64,000 bases of DNA from Rhizobium sp. CG5 (GCF_023701945.1 NZ_JABAEF010000002.1:372001-436000), one strand, 5' to 3'; counted from the stretch's first letter, positions 18,020 to 28,344 are shown. Translations and numbers: made by a program. Notes: a model not told the origin generated them from the letters alone.

Positions 18020-19123
18020 CTACCCCAGCGCTACCGTCTTCACCCAGCCATGGGCGTCCGGGGCCTGGCCGCGCTGGATGCTGGTCAGCTGGGTGCGCAG
18101 CGTTTCGGTCTGAATGCCGGTGCCGGCATTGCCGATGACGAATTCGCCGCCGGCATGGCGCACCGTGCCGATGGCAGCGATCACGGCGGCGGTGCCGCAG
18201 GCAAAGGCCTCGCGCAGTTTTCCGCTCTGGGCGTCCGCCTTCCACTCGTCGAAGGAATAGGGTCGCTCGACGACGTTGAGGCCGTTTTCGCTAGCCAGTT
18301 TGATGATCGAGGCGCGGGTGATGCCGGGCAGGATGGTGCCTGACAGCGGCGGCGTTACCACCGTGCCGTCATCCATCACGAAGAACACGTTCATGCCGCC
18401 GAGTTCCTCGACCCAGCGGTGTTCGGCCGCATCGAGAAACACCACCTGGTCGCAGCCGCGCCTGGTGGCTTCGGCCTGGGCCAGCAGGCTGCCGGCATAG
18501 TTGCCGCCGCATTTGGCAGCGCCCGTACCGCCGGGGCCAGCGCGGGTGAAATCCTCCGAGACCCACAGGGTCACCGGCTTGCCGCCGCCCTTGAAATAGG
18601 GGCCGACCGGCGAGGCGATGACGCAGAAAATATATTGCCGCGACGGCCGCACGCCGAGAAAGGTCTCGCTGGCAAACATGAAGGGCCGCAGATAGAGGCT
18701 GCCCTCGCCCTCCGGCACCCATTTGGCGTCGATCTTCACCAGTTCCTCGACAGCCCGCAGGAACAGCGCCTCGGGGATTTCGGGCATCGCCATGCGCTCG
18801 GCGGATCTGGCAAAACGACGGGCGTTTTCCTCCGGCCGGAACAAAAGGATGCGGTCGTCGGGAGCGCGATAGGCCTTCATGCCCTCGAAGATTTCCTGGG
18901 CATAGTGCAGGACGCTCGCCGCCGGGTCGATCGAAAACGGTCCACGCGCCTTGATCTCGGCGGAGTGCCAGCCCTTGTCGGCATCCCACAGGATCACCGC
19001 CATATGGTCGGTAAACAGCGTGCCGAAGCCGAGGTTTTCAAAGGCCTTGAGGCGGGCGTCCTCGGCCATCGGCTGAAGGTTCGGCGCGATCGTGAAGTCG
19101 GGCAGTGCGGTCTCTGTGGTCAT
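18020..19123 (-). CDS. ilvE: Branched-chain amino acid aminotransferase
   Basis: A 367-residue fold-type IV PLP enzyme, started at ATG 19123 (MTTETALPDFTI). The PLP lysine lies in GTGAAKCGGNYAGS (about residue 205). The substrate-binding EIFEGMKAYR and the EELGGMNVFFV segments of the type II bacterial/eukaryotic-like branched-chain aminotransferases are present. It catalyses the last step of Leu, Ile and Val synthesis and the first step of their breakdown. It is monocistronic, with its own terminator; the upstream neighbour is a LysR gene on the same strand, 121 bp away. Confidence 0.92.
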   Translation of the reverse strand: MTTETALPDFTIAPNLQPMAEDARLKAFENLGFGTLFTDHMAVILWDADKGWHSAEIKARGPFSIDPAASVLHYAQEIFEGMKAYRAPDDRILLFRPEENARRFARSAERMAMPEIPEALFLRAVEELVKIDAKWVPEGEGSLYLRPFMFASETFLGVRPSRQYIFCVIASPVGPYFKGGGKPVTLWVSEDFTRAGPGGTGAAKCGGNYAGSLLAQAEATRRGCDQVVFLDAAEHRWVEELGGMNVFFVMDDGTVVTPPLSGTILPGITRASIIKLASENGLNVVERPYSFDEWKADAQSGKLREAFACGTAAVIAAIGTVRHAGGEFVIGNAGTGIQTETLRTQLTSIQRGQAPDAHGWVKTVALG

Positions 19124-19244
19124 CGGGTGCCTGTTGCTCAAAAAATCCAACGATGGTGCTGGTGATACTGGGCTGCGCCGAGTATCGCCGAAGGTTTTGG
19201 TTTGCGCGGTTCGGGGCGATTTTGTCAACTGAATCCGGCAGCCG

Positions 19245-20126
19245 TCAAAGAAAGATCGGCCGCTCCTCGCTCACCCGTTCCTGCAGGTAGTCGACCACGG
19301 TGCGCACCCGCACCAGTTCGCGCGCACTTTCGTGATAGGTCGTCCAATAGGCCCGGCGGATGGCGATCTCCGGCAAAACCCGCACCAGTTCGGGATATTG
19401 CCGGGCGATATAGCTGTGCAATATGCCGATGCCGGCGCCCGAGCGCACCGCCTCGGTCTGGCCGGTGGCCGAGGAAATCTCGAATGTGGCATTCCAGTTG
19501 CGCATCACCTCGGCGGTAAAATTCAGCGAGGCGGAATAGAGCAGATCCTCGACATAGCCGACCCGCCGATGGTCCTTCAGCGCCTCGACCCGCTCCGGCA
19601 CACCCGCTGCGTCGAGATAGGACTGCGCCGCATAAAGCCCCAGCGTGTAGTCGGTCAGTTTGGAGGAGACCAGCCGGCCCTGCTCCGGCCGTTCGATGGT
19701 GATGGCGATATCGGCTTCGCGCTGCGACAGCGAAAAGGTGCGCGGCACCGGCACCAGCTGGATCTTCAGGTCCGGATGGCGCTGCGTCAGCCGGCCAAGC
19801 CGGGACGCCAGGAAGGCGACGCCGAAGCCGTCCGGCGCGCCGATCCGCACCGTGCCGGCCACCGCACTATCGATCCGGCCGATGCTCGACTGGGCGGCCA
19901 GCATTTCGGTTTCCATGCGCTCCGCCGCATGCAGGAAAATCTCGCCCTCCGGCGACAGCTCGCAGCCATTGGTGCGGCGGATCAAAAGCCGCGTCTGCAG
20001 CGATTCCTCCAGCGCGGTGACCCGCCGCGACAGGGTGGCATGGTTGACCCCCAGCCGTTTGGAGGCTGCCAGGATCTGCCCGGTGCGCGCCACCGCCAGA
20101 AACATCCGAACGTCGTCCCAGTTCAT
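19245..20126 (-). CDS. LysR family transcriptional regulator
   Basis: A 293-residue LysR protein with an N-terminal winged helix (NWDDVRMFLAVARTGQILAA, then LSRRVTALEESL) and a periplasmic-binding-like effector domain. It belongs to the group with GVNHATLSRRVTALE in the recognition helix. It is divergent from mmsA, with 122 bp between the start codons, and LysR proteins usually control the divergently oriented neighbour, so mmsA is its likely target (inference). The intergenic sequence contains an AT-rich candidate site around AATTTCCGCACAACGGATG. Confidence 0.9.
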   Translation of the reverse strand: MNWDDVRMFLAVARTGQILAASKRLGVNHATLSRRVTALEESLQTRLLIRRTNGCELSPEGEIFLHAAERMETEMLAAQSSIGRIDSAVAGTVRIGAPDGFGVAFLASRLGRLTQRHPDLKIQLVPVPRTFSLSQREADIAITIERPEQGRLVSSKLTDYTLGLYAAQSYLDAAGVPERVEALKDHRRVGYVEDLLYSASLNFTAEVMRNWNATFEISSATGQTEAVRSGAGIGILHSYIARQYPELVRVLPEIAIRRAYWTTYHESARELVRVRTVVDYLQERVSEERPIFL

Positions 20127-20248
20127 TGCAATCCCTGCCGTGTTGGATAGGAGGCTTCAATTTCCGCACAACGGATGTGTAATTCAGGCGATTGATTTGT
20201 GCAAATTGAAGTGCAAAGCTGCGATTATAAAATCCAAGGAGGAACCCC

Positions 20249-21745
20249 ATGTATCAGATCGGTCATTTCATCGGCGGCCAGAAGGTCGCCGGCACATCCG
20301 GCCGTAAGCAGCCGATTTTCAACCCGGCCACCGGCGAGATCCAGGGCGAGGTGGCGCTGGCCAGCGACGCCGAACTCGACGCTGCCGTGCAGAATGCCAA
20401 GGCCGCCCAGGGCAAGTGGGCCGCCACCAATCCGCAGCGCCGCGCCCGCGTCTTCATGAAATTCGTCGCCCTGCTCAACGAGAACATGGACGAGCTTGCC
20501 GAAATGCTGTCGCGCGAGCATGGCAAGACCATCGAGGATTCGAAGGGCGACGTGATCCGCGGCCTGGAAGTCTGCGAATTCGTCATCGGCATCCCGCATC
20601 TCTCCAAGAGCGAATTTACCGAAGGCGCCGGCCCCAATATCGACATGTATTCGATCCGCCAGCCGGTCGGCATCGGCGCCGGCATCACCCCGTTCAACTT
20701 CCCCGGCATGATCCCGATGTGGATGTTTGCCCCGGCCATTGCCTGCGGCAACGCCTTCATCCTGAAGCCGTCCGAGCGCGATCCGTCCCTGCCGATCCGG
20801 CTTGCCGAACTGATGATCGAGGCCGGCCTGCCGGCGGGCATCCTCAATGTCGTCAACGGCGACAAGTCGGCCGTCGACGCGATCCTCACCCATCCCGATA
20901 TCTCGGCCGTCTCCTTCGTCGGCTCCACGCCGATCGCCCGCTATGTCTATGGCACGGCGGCGATGAACGGCAAGCGGGCGCAATGCTTCGGCGGCGCCAA
21001 GAACCACATGATCATCATGCCCGATGCCGATCTCGACCAGGCAGCCCAGGCGCTGATCGGCGCCGGCTACGGTTCGGCCGGCGAGCGCTGCATGGCGATC
21101 TCGGTTGCCGTTCCGGTCGGCGAAGAGACCGCCAACCGGTTGATCGAAAAGCTGACCCCCATGGTCGAATCCTTGCGCATCGGCCCCTACAATGACGACA
21201 AGGCCGATCTCGGTCCCGTCGTCACCAAGGAAGCCAAAGCCCGTATCCTCGGCCTGATCAACAAGGGCGTCGAAGAGGGCGCCAAGCTGGTGGTCGACGG
21301 CCGCGATTTCAAGCTGCAGGGCTATGAAGACGGCTATTTCGTCGGCGGCTGCCTGTTCGACAACGTCACGCCCGACATGGACATCTACAAGACGGAGATC
21401 TTCGGACCGGTTCTCTCGGTCGTTCGCGCCAGGAACTACGAAGAAGCCCTCGAACTGCCGATGAAGCATGAATACGGCAACGGCGTCGCCATCTACACCC
21501 GCGACGGCGATGCGGCCCGCGACTTCACCAGCCGCATCAATATCGGCATGGTCGGCGTCAACGTGCCGATCCCGGTTCCGCTGGCCTATCATTCCTTCGG
21601 CGGCTGGAAGTCCTCGTCCTTCGGCGACCTCAACCAGCACGGTACGGATTCCATCAAGTTCTGGACCCGCACCAAGACGGTGACCTCGCGCTGGCCGTCG
21701 GGCATCAAGGACGGCGCCGAGTTCTCGATCCCGACCATGAAATGA
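20249..21745 (+). CDS. mmsA: CoA-acylating methylmalonate-semialdehyde dehydrogenase
   Basis: A 498-residue aldehyde dehydrogenase with the glycine motif SFVGSTPIARYVY, the catalytic cysteine in GSAGERCMAIS (about residue 285) and the MmsA-specific ITPFNFPGMIPMWMF segment. It converts (methyl)malonate semialdehyde with NAD+ and CoA to propionyl-CoA or acetyl-CoA, in valine, beta-alanine and myo-inositol catabolism. AAGGAGG precedes the start. It is transcribed divergently from a LysR gene and ends in its own terminator. Confidence 0.93.
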   Translation: MYQIGHFIGGQKVAGTSGRKQPIFNPATGEIQGEVALASDAELDAAVQNAKAAQGKWAATNPQRRARVFMKFVALLNENMDELAEMLSREHGKTIEDSKGDVIRGLEVCEFVIGIPHLSKSEFTEGAGPNIDMYSIRQPVGIGAGITPFNFPGMIPMWMFAPAIACGNAFILKPSERDPSLPIRLAELMIEAGLPAGILNVVNGDKSAVDAILTHPDISAVSFVGSTPIARYVYGTAAMNGKRAQCFGGAKNHMIIMPDADLDQAAQALIGAGYGSAGERCMAISVAVPVGEETANRLIEKLTPMVESLRIGPYNDDKADLGPVVTKEAKARILGLINKGVEEGAKLVVDGRDFKLQGYEDGYFVGGCLFDNVTPDMDIYKTEIFGPVLSVVRARNYEEALELPMKHEYGNGVAIYTRDGDAARDFTSRINIGMVGVNVPIPVPLAYHSFGGWKSSSFGDLNQHGTDSIKFWTRTKTVTSRWPSGIKDGAEFSIPTMK

Positions 21746-21773
21746 CTTTCATCTCCTCCTGACGATGCAGGGC

Positions 21774-21796
21774 GGGCCTCGAAAGAGGCCCGTTTT
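21774..21796 (+). terminator. Terminator of mmsA
   Basis: GGGCCTC-GAAA-GAGGCCC (21774-21791) with a tetraloop is followed by GTTTTGC. Confidence 0.75.
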
Positions 21797-21921
21797 GCGT
21801 TGCAAGCCCTTGAGCTTGCGGCATCGCCATGGTTGAAAGACCGGTCGGTGCGACGCGCTGCGGTGCAGACCGAAGGCCGCCGTCGGCTGACAGGGGTAGG
21901 ATCGAGTCGAGAGGGCTTTGC

Positions 21922-23001
21922 ATGACGGTGGCATCGGCAGAGGCGGCAAATCCGCTGGAGCGCGGCGAATTCCGCGGCAATGCACGGGAATATTTCGGCA
22001 TCTGGATCGTCAACGTGCTTTTGACCATCGTCACCCTCGGCATCTATTCCGCCTGGGCAAAGGTCCGGCGCAACCGCTATTTCTACGGCAACAGCGTCGT
22101 GGCCGGCCATTCCTTCGACTATCATGCCCGCGGCAAGCAGATCTTCATCGGCCGGGCCATCGTCTTCGTCATCTTCATCATCATCCAGATCGTCGCGGCC
22201 TTCTATCCGCTGTTCGGCATCGTCGTGCCCTTCATCCTGCTGGCGGTTTTGCCCTGGCTCATTTCCCGCGGCCTGCGCTTCAATGCCCGCGTCACCAGCT
22301 ATCGCAACATTCGTTTCGACTTTGTCGGCACCGGCTGGCGCGCCTTCCTGTCCATCCTGCTGGGGGGCCTCCTGGCTTTTTTCAGCTTCGGCATCCTGGC
22401 GCCGCTCGCCAGCCGCTGGCTCTATCGTTACATGCTGAACAACCTGCGCTATGGCGATCGCGCCTTTTCGACCGATCCCAAGCTCGGCAAGCTCTACCGC
22501 GTCTGGGTACTGCCGGCGCTGATGGTGCTGGTCGGCCTGATCCTTGCCGCCCTTGCCGGCTGGATGGTCTATAGTTTCGATCAGGCCTCCGACCCGGACG
22601 CCCTGCTGGACGAAACCGATCTGCAGCTTCGCATTATCGGCACCATCTATGCTGCCGCGATCGCCCTCTTCGTGGTCTATGCCGTGGCAGGGATCTTCTA
22701 TCGGGTCGGCGTTCGCAATGTGGTGATGGACGCTACACTGCTCGACGGCAAGCACCGGCTTTACAGCGATCTTTCCCGCGGCCGCTATTTCTGGATCGTC
22801 CTGTCGAACCTGATGGTCATGGTGCTGACGCTCGGCCTGATGCGGCCCTGGGCGGCGGTGCGCGAACAGCGCTATGTCGTCGAACATACCGGCATCGTGT
22901 TCATGGGCGATCTCGATGACATCATGGCCTCCATCCAGGCGACCGGCACGGCGGCAACCGCCGAATATCTCGACATGGAGGGTTTTGACTTTGGCTTCTG
23001 A
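21922..23001 (+). CDS. YjgN/DUF898 family membrane protein
   Basis: A 359-residue protein, with ATG 21922 chosen so that it begins MTVASAEAANPLERGEFRG. About six to eight membrane segments contain the DUF898 hallmarks TLGIYSAWAKVRRNRYFYGN near the N-terminus and the second half-repeat LGLMRPWAAVREQRYV. The function of the family is unknown. The gene overlaps the following M48 peptidase gene by 11 bp, so the two are translationally coupled and probably work together at the membrane. Confidence 0.85.
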   Translation: MTVASAEAANPLERGEFRGNAREYFGIWIVNVLLTIVTLGIYSAWAKVRRNRYFYGNSVVAGHSFDYHARGKQIFIGRAIVFVIFIIIQIVAAFYPLFGIVVPFILLAVLPWLISRGLRFNARVTSYRNIRFDFVGTGWRAFLSILLGGLLAFFSFGILAPLASRWLYRYMLNNLRYGDRAFSTDPKLGKLYRVWVLPALMVLVGLILAALAGWMVYSFDQASDPDALLDETDLQLRIIGTIYAAAIALFVVYAVAGIFYRVGVRNVVMDATLLDGKHRLYSDLSRGRYFWIVLSNLMVMVLTLGLMRPWAAVREQRYVVEHTGIVFMGDLDDIMASIQATGTAATAEYLDMEGFDFGF

Positions 23002-24064
23002 CGGTAGCGTGATCGCGACGGGCCATTGGCATCCACCCGGCTCCAGCCGTGCCCTTGCGGCCCGTCTGGTGGGCGAAGGCAGGCGCTTGTCCGTGCAACT
23101 CGCCGATGACGAGGACGAACCGGCGGCGGCTGGCGATCTCGCCGACCTCGCCATCTCCGACCGCGTCGGACGCATTCCGCGGCGCATCGGCTTTGCCGAC
23201 GGCTCGCTGTTCGAAACGCCTGACAATGACGCTATCGATGCCTGGCTTGCCACCCATCGCGCCAACCGCACCGGCTGGATCCATAGGCTCGAAAAATTCC
23301 ACCCGCGTTTGATCGGCTTGGTCCTGGCCGTCTTCGTGCTGGCCGGCCTGATCTATCGGTATGCCGTGCCGGCCCTGGTCGAGGTGGCAATCGTCCTGAC
23401 CCCGCCGGTCGCCACCGAAATGATGTCCTCCGGCACCCTGTCCTCGCTCGACAAGGCGGTGTTTTCACCGAGCAGCCTGCCGGACAACGAGCAAACCGAT
23501 ATCCGCACCCGCTTCGAGGCGATCACCGCGCATTCGGTGCGCGGCGTCGACGGCTATTCCTTGAATTTCCGCAGCGGCGGCTTCATCGGCCCCAATGCCT
23601 TTGCGCTGCCGGATGGCACGCTTGTTATCACCGACGAGTTGATCGAACTGGCCGATGGCGATACCGAGATGGTGCTGGGCGTGCTTGCCCATGAAATCGG
23701 CCATGTCGAGCGCAATCATTCCCTGCGCCAGATCTACCGTGCTGCCGGCACGGCCGCGCTCATCATGCTGATTGCCGGCGATATCGGCACGGCGGGCGAG
23801 GATATCCTGACCAATGGCGCAGCCCTGCTGTCGCTCTCCTATTCGCGGTCTGCCGAAAGCGAGGCGGACCGCATTTCGGTCGAACTGATGAGCAAGGCCG
23901 GCCATGATCCCGCCGCCATCGGCCGGTTCTTCGCGGTGCTGGAAGAAAAGCTCGGCAGCAGCGGCGAGACATCGATGCTGTCCACCCATCCCGGCACCCC
24001 GGAACGCCGCAAGGCGATCGACGATTACGCGATGCAGTTGAAGGAGCGCCAGGCGGTCAAGTGA
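22991..24064 (+). CDS. M48 family metallopeptidase, membrane anchored
   Basis: A 357-residue protein. There is no ATG near the expected start. The TTG at 22991 has GGAGG 9 bp upstream and gives LASDGSVIATGHWHPPG; GTG 23008 is the alternative. One membrane helix (about residues 105-127) is followed by a peptidase domain with the zinc motif HEIGHVERNH (about residue 230) and the third ligand in SRSAESEADR. Such Oma1/BepA/LoiP-like proteases degrade misfolded membrane or periplasmic proteins. The start overlaps the end of the DUF898 gene. Confidence 0.85.
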   Translation: MASDGSVIATGHWHPPGSSRALAARLVGEGRRLSVQLADDEDEPAAAGDLADLAISDRVGRIPRRIGFADGSLFETPDNDAIDAWLATHRANRTGWIHRLEKFHPRLIGLVLAVFVLAGLIYRYAVPALVEVAIVLTPPVATEMMSSGTLSSLDKAVFSPSSLPDNEQTDIRTRFEAITAHSVRGVDGYSLNFRSGGFIGPNAFALPDGTLVITDELIELADGDTEMVLGVLAHEIGHVERNHSLRQIYRAAGTAALIMLIAGDIGTAGEDILTNGAALLSLSYSRSAESEADRISVELMSKAGHDPAAIGRFFAVLEEKLGSSGETSMLSTHPGTPERRKAIDDYAMQLKERQAVK

Positions 24065-24099
24065 GCCGCAACACGTGGCGGCTTGACACAGGGTACAGC

Positions 24100-24128
24100 A
24101 AAAACATTCCTGAACGTGTGATGTTTTT
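24100..24128. repeat. 8-bp inverted repeat between M48 and chemoreceptor genes
   Basis: AAAAACAT (24100-24107) and ATGTTTTT (24121-24128) flank a 13-nt spacer, 36 bp after the M48 stop. It could be a weak terminator of the DUF898/M48 operon or an operator. Confidence 0.35.
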
Positions 24129-24285
24129 ACACTCTCGGTTAACCTAACAAAGGCAATTCTTATTGGTGAGGGCCACCCGAATTGCTGCGGTGCTGCATGA
24201 TGCTCCTGCCTTCCTTTGCTCCCCAGCCATTGCACCGAACCGCTATTTCCCGTCGGCTCGCGTTCCCGCCACAGAAAGTCTTTCC

Positions 24286-26124
24286 ATGTTAAGCCGTTTT
24301 TCGATCAAGGCTAAAATTCTGTCCATGATCCTGCTGCTGGGCGTCATCTCCCTGATGGGGATGTCACTGCTGGCAGCCAGGTTCAACCAGGTCAACGCCT
24401 CCTATGCCAGCTTCATCCAGAACGAGACCCAGGCGGCCATTCTGGGCGCCCGCTCGTCGGCCGGCATGTGGACGGCGATCAACGCAATTTCCCGCGTCGC
24501 GGTTCTCGACGCGGCTTCGCCCGAGTATGAGGCCCTGAGTGCCACCTTCGTGCGCAACTATGCCGGTGCCGCGGAAAAGATGGTCTCGATCGGTACCATG
24601 GTGCCGTCCCGCAAGCCGGCCGCGACCGAAATCCTGGCCAGCATGGAGCAGTTCAAGGCTATCTTTGAGGAGATCACCGCTCTCAAGAAGGCCGGCAAGG
24701 ATGCCGAAGCCCTCGTGGTGGCCAAGCGCATGGACACGCTCTCTGCCGATATCTCCGCCAAATCAGGTGCCAACAACACCGCGATGATGGCCATGATCAC
24801 CGATGGTGGCAAGGTTCTCTCGGATCAGACCTCGTCGGACATCATCTCCAGCCTGTCCATCCTGGTCGGCGCCATCCTGGCCGTGACCGCCCTGGCCTTC
24901 TATGTCTCAAATGCCGGCATCACCAAGCCGATGGAACGCCTGCGCCAGCGCATGCAGTCGCTCGCCCGCGGCGAAGCGCGTGCGGCAATCGAGGGTCTTA
25001 ACCGGGCCGACGAGATCGGCACCATGGCCCAGGCGGTCGAGGTGTTCCGCAACAACGAGGTCGAGCGCGTAAGGCTGTCCGCCGCCACTGAAAGCGGCCG
25101 CACCCAGCGTGAAGCCGAACTTGCCGCCGACGAGGCCCGCCGGTCCCAGGAATCGGCGATACTGCAGCAGGTTGTCCAGGCGCTTGCCGGCGGCCTCCAG
25201 GCGCTGGCCAATGGCGACCTCTCGCACCGCATCGACAAGCCCTTCGGCGCCGATCTGGACTCGCTGCGCAACGACTTCAACCACTCGGTACAGAAGCTGA
25301 GCGAAGCCATGCGCGTCGTCGGCAGCAATGCCGCTGCCATCAGCTCCGGCTCGAATGAAATCCGCACCGCCAGCGACGACCTGTCCAAGCGCACCGAACA
25401 GCAGGCCGCCGCCGTCGAACAGACGGCCGCAGCGCTGGAAGAGATCACTACCACCGTGCGCGACGCCGCAAAGCGCGCCGACGAGGCCCGTCGCCTGGTC
25501 GTCGAAACCGGCGCAGACGCCAAGGGTTCGGGTGCCGTCGTGCATTCGGCCGTCGAGGCCATGCGCCAGATCGAGAGCTCTTCTGCGGGCATCTCCAACA
25601 TCATCGGCGTCATCGACGACATCGCCTTCCAGACCAACCTGCTTGCGCTGAACGCCGGTGTCGAAGCCGCGCGTGCCGGTGAAGCCGGCAAGGGCTTCGC
25701 CGTCGTCGCCCAGGAAGTGCGCGAACTCGCCCAACGCTCGGCCAACGCCGCCAAGGAGATCAAGGCGCTGATCAATACCTCCAGTTCGCAGGTCGAGGCC
25801 GGCGTCAGCCTGGTGGACAAGACCGGCAAGGCGCTGGAGGCGATCGTCTCCCAGGTCGCCCATATCAGCGACCACGTGCAGGCCATTGCCGAGGCTTACC
25901 GCGAACAGTCGCTGAGTCTCCAGGAGATCAACAACGCCGTCAACAGCATGGACCAGGGCACGCAGAAGAACGCCGCCATGGTCGAGGAAGCCACCGCCAC
26001 GGCCCATGGGCTGGCAACGGAAGCGGCCGAACTCATGTCGCTGCTGAGCCAGTTCCGGCTGCCCGGCGAAGCCCAGGCCTCGCGCGGATACGCTACCGGC
26101 GCCCAGCGTTCGCGGGCTGCCTGA
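24286..26124 (+). CDS. Methyl-accepting chemotaxis protein
   Basis: A 612-residue chemoreceptor, started at ATG 24286 ([12 protein letters not shown]). It has TM1 (about residues 13-33), a short periplasmic four-helix-bundle-like sensor, TM2 (about 190-212), a HAMP domain with [17 protein letters not shown], a second HAMP-like segment near [11 protein letters not shown], and the MA signalling domain with the hairpin tip region [24 protein letters not shown]. There is no NWETF-type pentapeptide at the C-terminus, so methylation would depend on other receptors or on CheR alone. The ligand is unknown. It is followed by a terminator. Confidence 0.9.
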   Translation: MLSRFSIKAKILSMILLLGVISLMGMSLLAARFNQVNASYASFIQNETQAAILGARSSAGMWTAINAISRVAVLDAASPEYEALSATFVRNYAGAAEKMVSIGTMVPSRKPAATEILASMEQFKAIFEEITALKKAGKDAEALVVAKRMDTLSADISAKSGANNTAMMAMITDGGKVLSDQTSSDIISSLSILVGAILAVTALAFYVSNAGITKPMERLRQRMQSLARGEARAAIEGLNRADEIGTMAQAVEVFRNNEVERVRLSAATESGRTQREAELAADEARRSQESAILQQVVQALAGGLQALANGDLSHRIDKPFGADLDSLRNDFNHSVQKLSEAMRVVGSNAAAISSGSNEIRTASDDLSKRTEQQAAAVEQTAAALEEITTTVRDAAKRADEARRLVVETGADAKGSGAVVHSAVEAMRQIESSSAGISNIIGVIDDIAFQTNLLALNAGVEAARAGEAGKGFAVVAQEVRELAQRSANAAKEIKALINTSSSQVEAGVSLVDKTGKALEAIVSQVAHISDHVQAIAEAYREQSLSLQEINNAVNSMDQGTQKNAAMVEEATATAHGLATEAAELMSLLSQFRLPGEAQASRGYATGAQRSRAA

Positions 26125-26171
26125 AGGGCGGCATCCCGCGCCCCTGAGGCCGGGTCTTCAACACTGGAAAA

Positions 26172-26196
26172 GGGCGCTCAACGCGCCCTTTTTTGT
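26172..26196 (+). terminator. Terminator of chemoreceptor gene
   Basis: GGGCGC-TCAAC-GCGCCC (26172-26188) is followed by TTTTTTGTGG. Confidence 0.8.
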
Positions 26197-26242
26197 GGTT
26201 CCAAAACGATTGGTTGCCCTGGCCGGTCCCAAGCTCCCGGTC

Positions 26243-26263
26243 ATTCCAGCGAAAAGCTGGAAT
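26243..26263. repeat. REP-like palindrome
   Basis: ATTCCAGC (26243-26250) and GCTGGAAT (26256-26263) surround GAAAA. The context GTCATTCCAGCGAAAAGCTG is of the dispersed intergenic repeat type common in proteobacteria. Confidence 0.45.
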
Positions 26264-26418
26264 CCAGCCGCGGCGCGTCTGCGCGGAGTTCTTGATCCCG
26301 ACCATGACGTAGGGATCTCCCCATCCCAGCAAGCCAGGGGCGGCCGATTGGTCGCCCTTGGCCTATCTGCTGAACATAAGCCCGACTGCATCGCCAAGTG
26401 CAGAGTGCCTTTCCGGTG

Positions 26419-27225
26419 TTACTCCGAGGCGAGTTGCTGGCGCATGAAGGCGACCGCGCCGATCATGGCGGCGGCGACCAGCCATAGCGACAGGATGGCA
26501 AACCCGGTCGGCGCCCCGCCTTGTGCCTCTGTGAACCCGACCGGTGCAGCCAGCCAGTCACGCAACATTCCCGCCGCCAGTGAAGGCAAGGGCAGGACGT
26601 CATCGGTACGGCCGAAATAGACCTGCGAAAGCGTTGCGCCGATCCCGAGCAGGAAGGCCGGAATGACGGCGGCGATCATCGAGCGGGCGAGGATGGTGAT
26701 GGCCGAGACGAAGGCCGCCAGCACTGCAAGCTCCAGAAAGGCGATGGCGAAGGCGAGGACCAGGGTCGAGGCGCTGCCCACTGGCAAGGCGGTTGCCAAA
26801 ATTCCCTGACCGTAGACAAGCGCGTTGCCGATATTGAGCATGAGGCTCCCGGCCGCTGTCAGCACAAGGCTTGCCGAAAGCAAGATCAGGCAGGCGAGAA
26901 ACTTGGCCGCCCACAAGTGCAGCCGCGAAAAACGCGGCACCAGATGCCGCCAGGTCGAATGGCGATATTCCACGTTAAAGACCGAAGCGATGCCGATCGC
27001 AAAGAGCAACTGCGCGACCGAGTTGCCGGAGATGTTGAGCGCCTGGGCGGCCGAGAGCAGGAAATCGGCGTCCGGTGCCGGTATGCGTCCGGTATGGCTG
27101 AGCACAAGCGCCTGCAGGCCGAGCTTGAACAGCGTGGCAGCGATCGGGACGGCCAGAAAGCCCCAGAACAGGGTAGCGCGCTGGCGGGAGAGCTTTGTCA
27201 GTTCAGCTTTGACCAGCGGCATCAT
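26419..27225 (-). CDS. ABC transporter permease (ABC-2 type)
   Basis: A 268-residue membrane protein with about six hydrophobic segments. The N-terminus MMPLVKAELTKLSRQRATLF is typical of ABC-2/bacitracin-type exporter permeases. It overlaps the upstream ATPase gene by 23 bp, so together they form a simple export system. The substrate is unknown; such pairs often handle antimicrobial peptides, lipids or antibiotics. Confidence 0.85.
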   Translation of the reverse strand: MMPLVKAELTKLSRQRATLFWGFLAVPIAATLFKLGLQALVLSHTGRIPAPDADFLLSAAQALNISGNSVAQLLFAIGIASVFNVEYRHSTWRHLVPRFSRLHLWAAKFLACLILLSASLVLTAAGSLMLNIGNALVYGQGILATALPVGSASTLVLAFAIAFLELAVLAAFVSAITILARSMIAAVIPAFLLGIGATLSQVYFGRTDDVLPLPSLAAGMLRDWLAAPVGFTEAQGGAPTGFAILSLWLVAAAMIGAVAFMRQQLASE

Positions 27226-28114
27226 CGCCTACATTCCTTGTTTCCGATAGAAAGACCTGCTCCAGATCCGGCCGGATCCACTTGGCCTCGTAGATCAGCA
27301 GGCCGGAGGCAGCCAGCGTGCTGATCAGGGCTGGAACCTCGTCGCGCGCGGTGCGCACATAGACCCCGCCATCACCTGCACTGGCGGTCTCGCCGAGCCG
27401 GGCGATCAGGGCCTCGGGCCTGTCGACCTCCAGGAAGAAGCGGCCCTGTCGATCGAGCAGGTCGGCAACATTGCCCTCGGCCACCAGTTTTCCGCGCTTG
27501 ATGATGGTGATGCGCTCGCACATCCGTTCGACTTCGTCGAGAAGGTGGCTGGAGAGCAGCACGGTGATGCCGTCCTGATGGGCGAGTTCCTGGATCAGCG
27601 CCCGCATCTCCAGGATTCCGTCGGGATCGAGCCCGTTGGTCGGCTCGTCGAGAATCATGCCGTCGGGCCTTGAAATCAGGGCGCAGCCGATGCCGAGTCG
27701 CTGTTTCATGCCGAGCGAGAAGCCGCTGACCCGCTTGTCGGCCGCATTGAGAATGCCAACGCGGCGCAGCACCGCATCGACTTCGGCCGGCTGGTCGGCG
27801 AACGAGGCCAGCATCGCCAGATGCTCGCGCGCTGTCATGAAAGGATAGAAGCTCGGGGATTCGATCAGCATGCCGAATTTTCGCCGCGAGGCGGGGCTGG
27901 CGGGCGCGCCGAACAGGTCGATGCTGCCGCGATCGGCGCGTACCAGTCCGGCGATGATGCGCAGAAGCGTGCTCTTGCCGGCGCCATTGGGGCCCAGCAG
28001 GCCGTGGATCTTGCCGCGTGGGATTTCCAGCGACAGGCCATCAAGGGCCACGACCGCTCCCGGTCCAAAACCGAAGCGCTTGTAGACCTGGCGCACGGAG
28101 ATCGCATTGTCCAT
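27203..28114 (-). CDS. ABC transporter ATP-binding protein (exporter type)
   Basis: Taken from ATG 28114 (MDNAISVRQVYKRFG), which has a GAGG box 7 bp upstream, the protein has 303 residues. Walker A is GPNGAGKS (about residue 45), the signature is SGFSLGMKQRLGIG, Walker B is GMILDEPTNGLDPDG, and the H-loop is SSHLLDEVE. The DrrA/BcrA-like C-terminal extension has about 80 residues. The 3' end overlaps the permease gene by 23 bp. An in-frame ATG at 28126 lacks a ribosome-binding site. Confidence 0.88.
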   Translation of the reverse strand: MDNAISVRQVYKRFGFGPGAVVALDGLSLEIPRGKIHGLLGPNGAGKSTLLRIIAGLVRADRGSIDLFGAPASPASRRKFGMLIESPSFYPFMTAREHLAMLASFADQPAEVDAVLRRVGILNAADKRVSGFSLGMKQRLGIGCALISRPDGMILDEPTNGLDPDGILEMRALIQELAHQDGITVLLSSHLLDEVERMCERITIIKRGKLVAEGNVADLLDRQGRFFLEVDRPEALIARLGETASAGDGGVYVRTARDEVPALISTLAASGLLIYEAKWIRPDLEQVFLSETRNVGDDAAGQS

Positions 28115-28344
28115 GTCTGGCCTCATGGTCGCGGCGTCACCGTCGCAGCAGGGCGAGGCCGGCTGCAGGTTGCCCCAGATATTGCTCGAAACCGCTCGAT
28201 CATCGGCAGCCGTCTCCTTTTGCGTCCGCACCTCCACCGCATCTACAGCCATGCGCCGGCAAGCGCCATTGCTTTTGATCCGGTGCGGCGGATACGTGGC
28301 CGAAAACGGCGCCACAATCAGGACCGCGGTCATGGCCGCAACGC

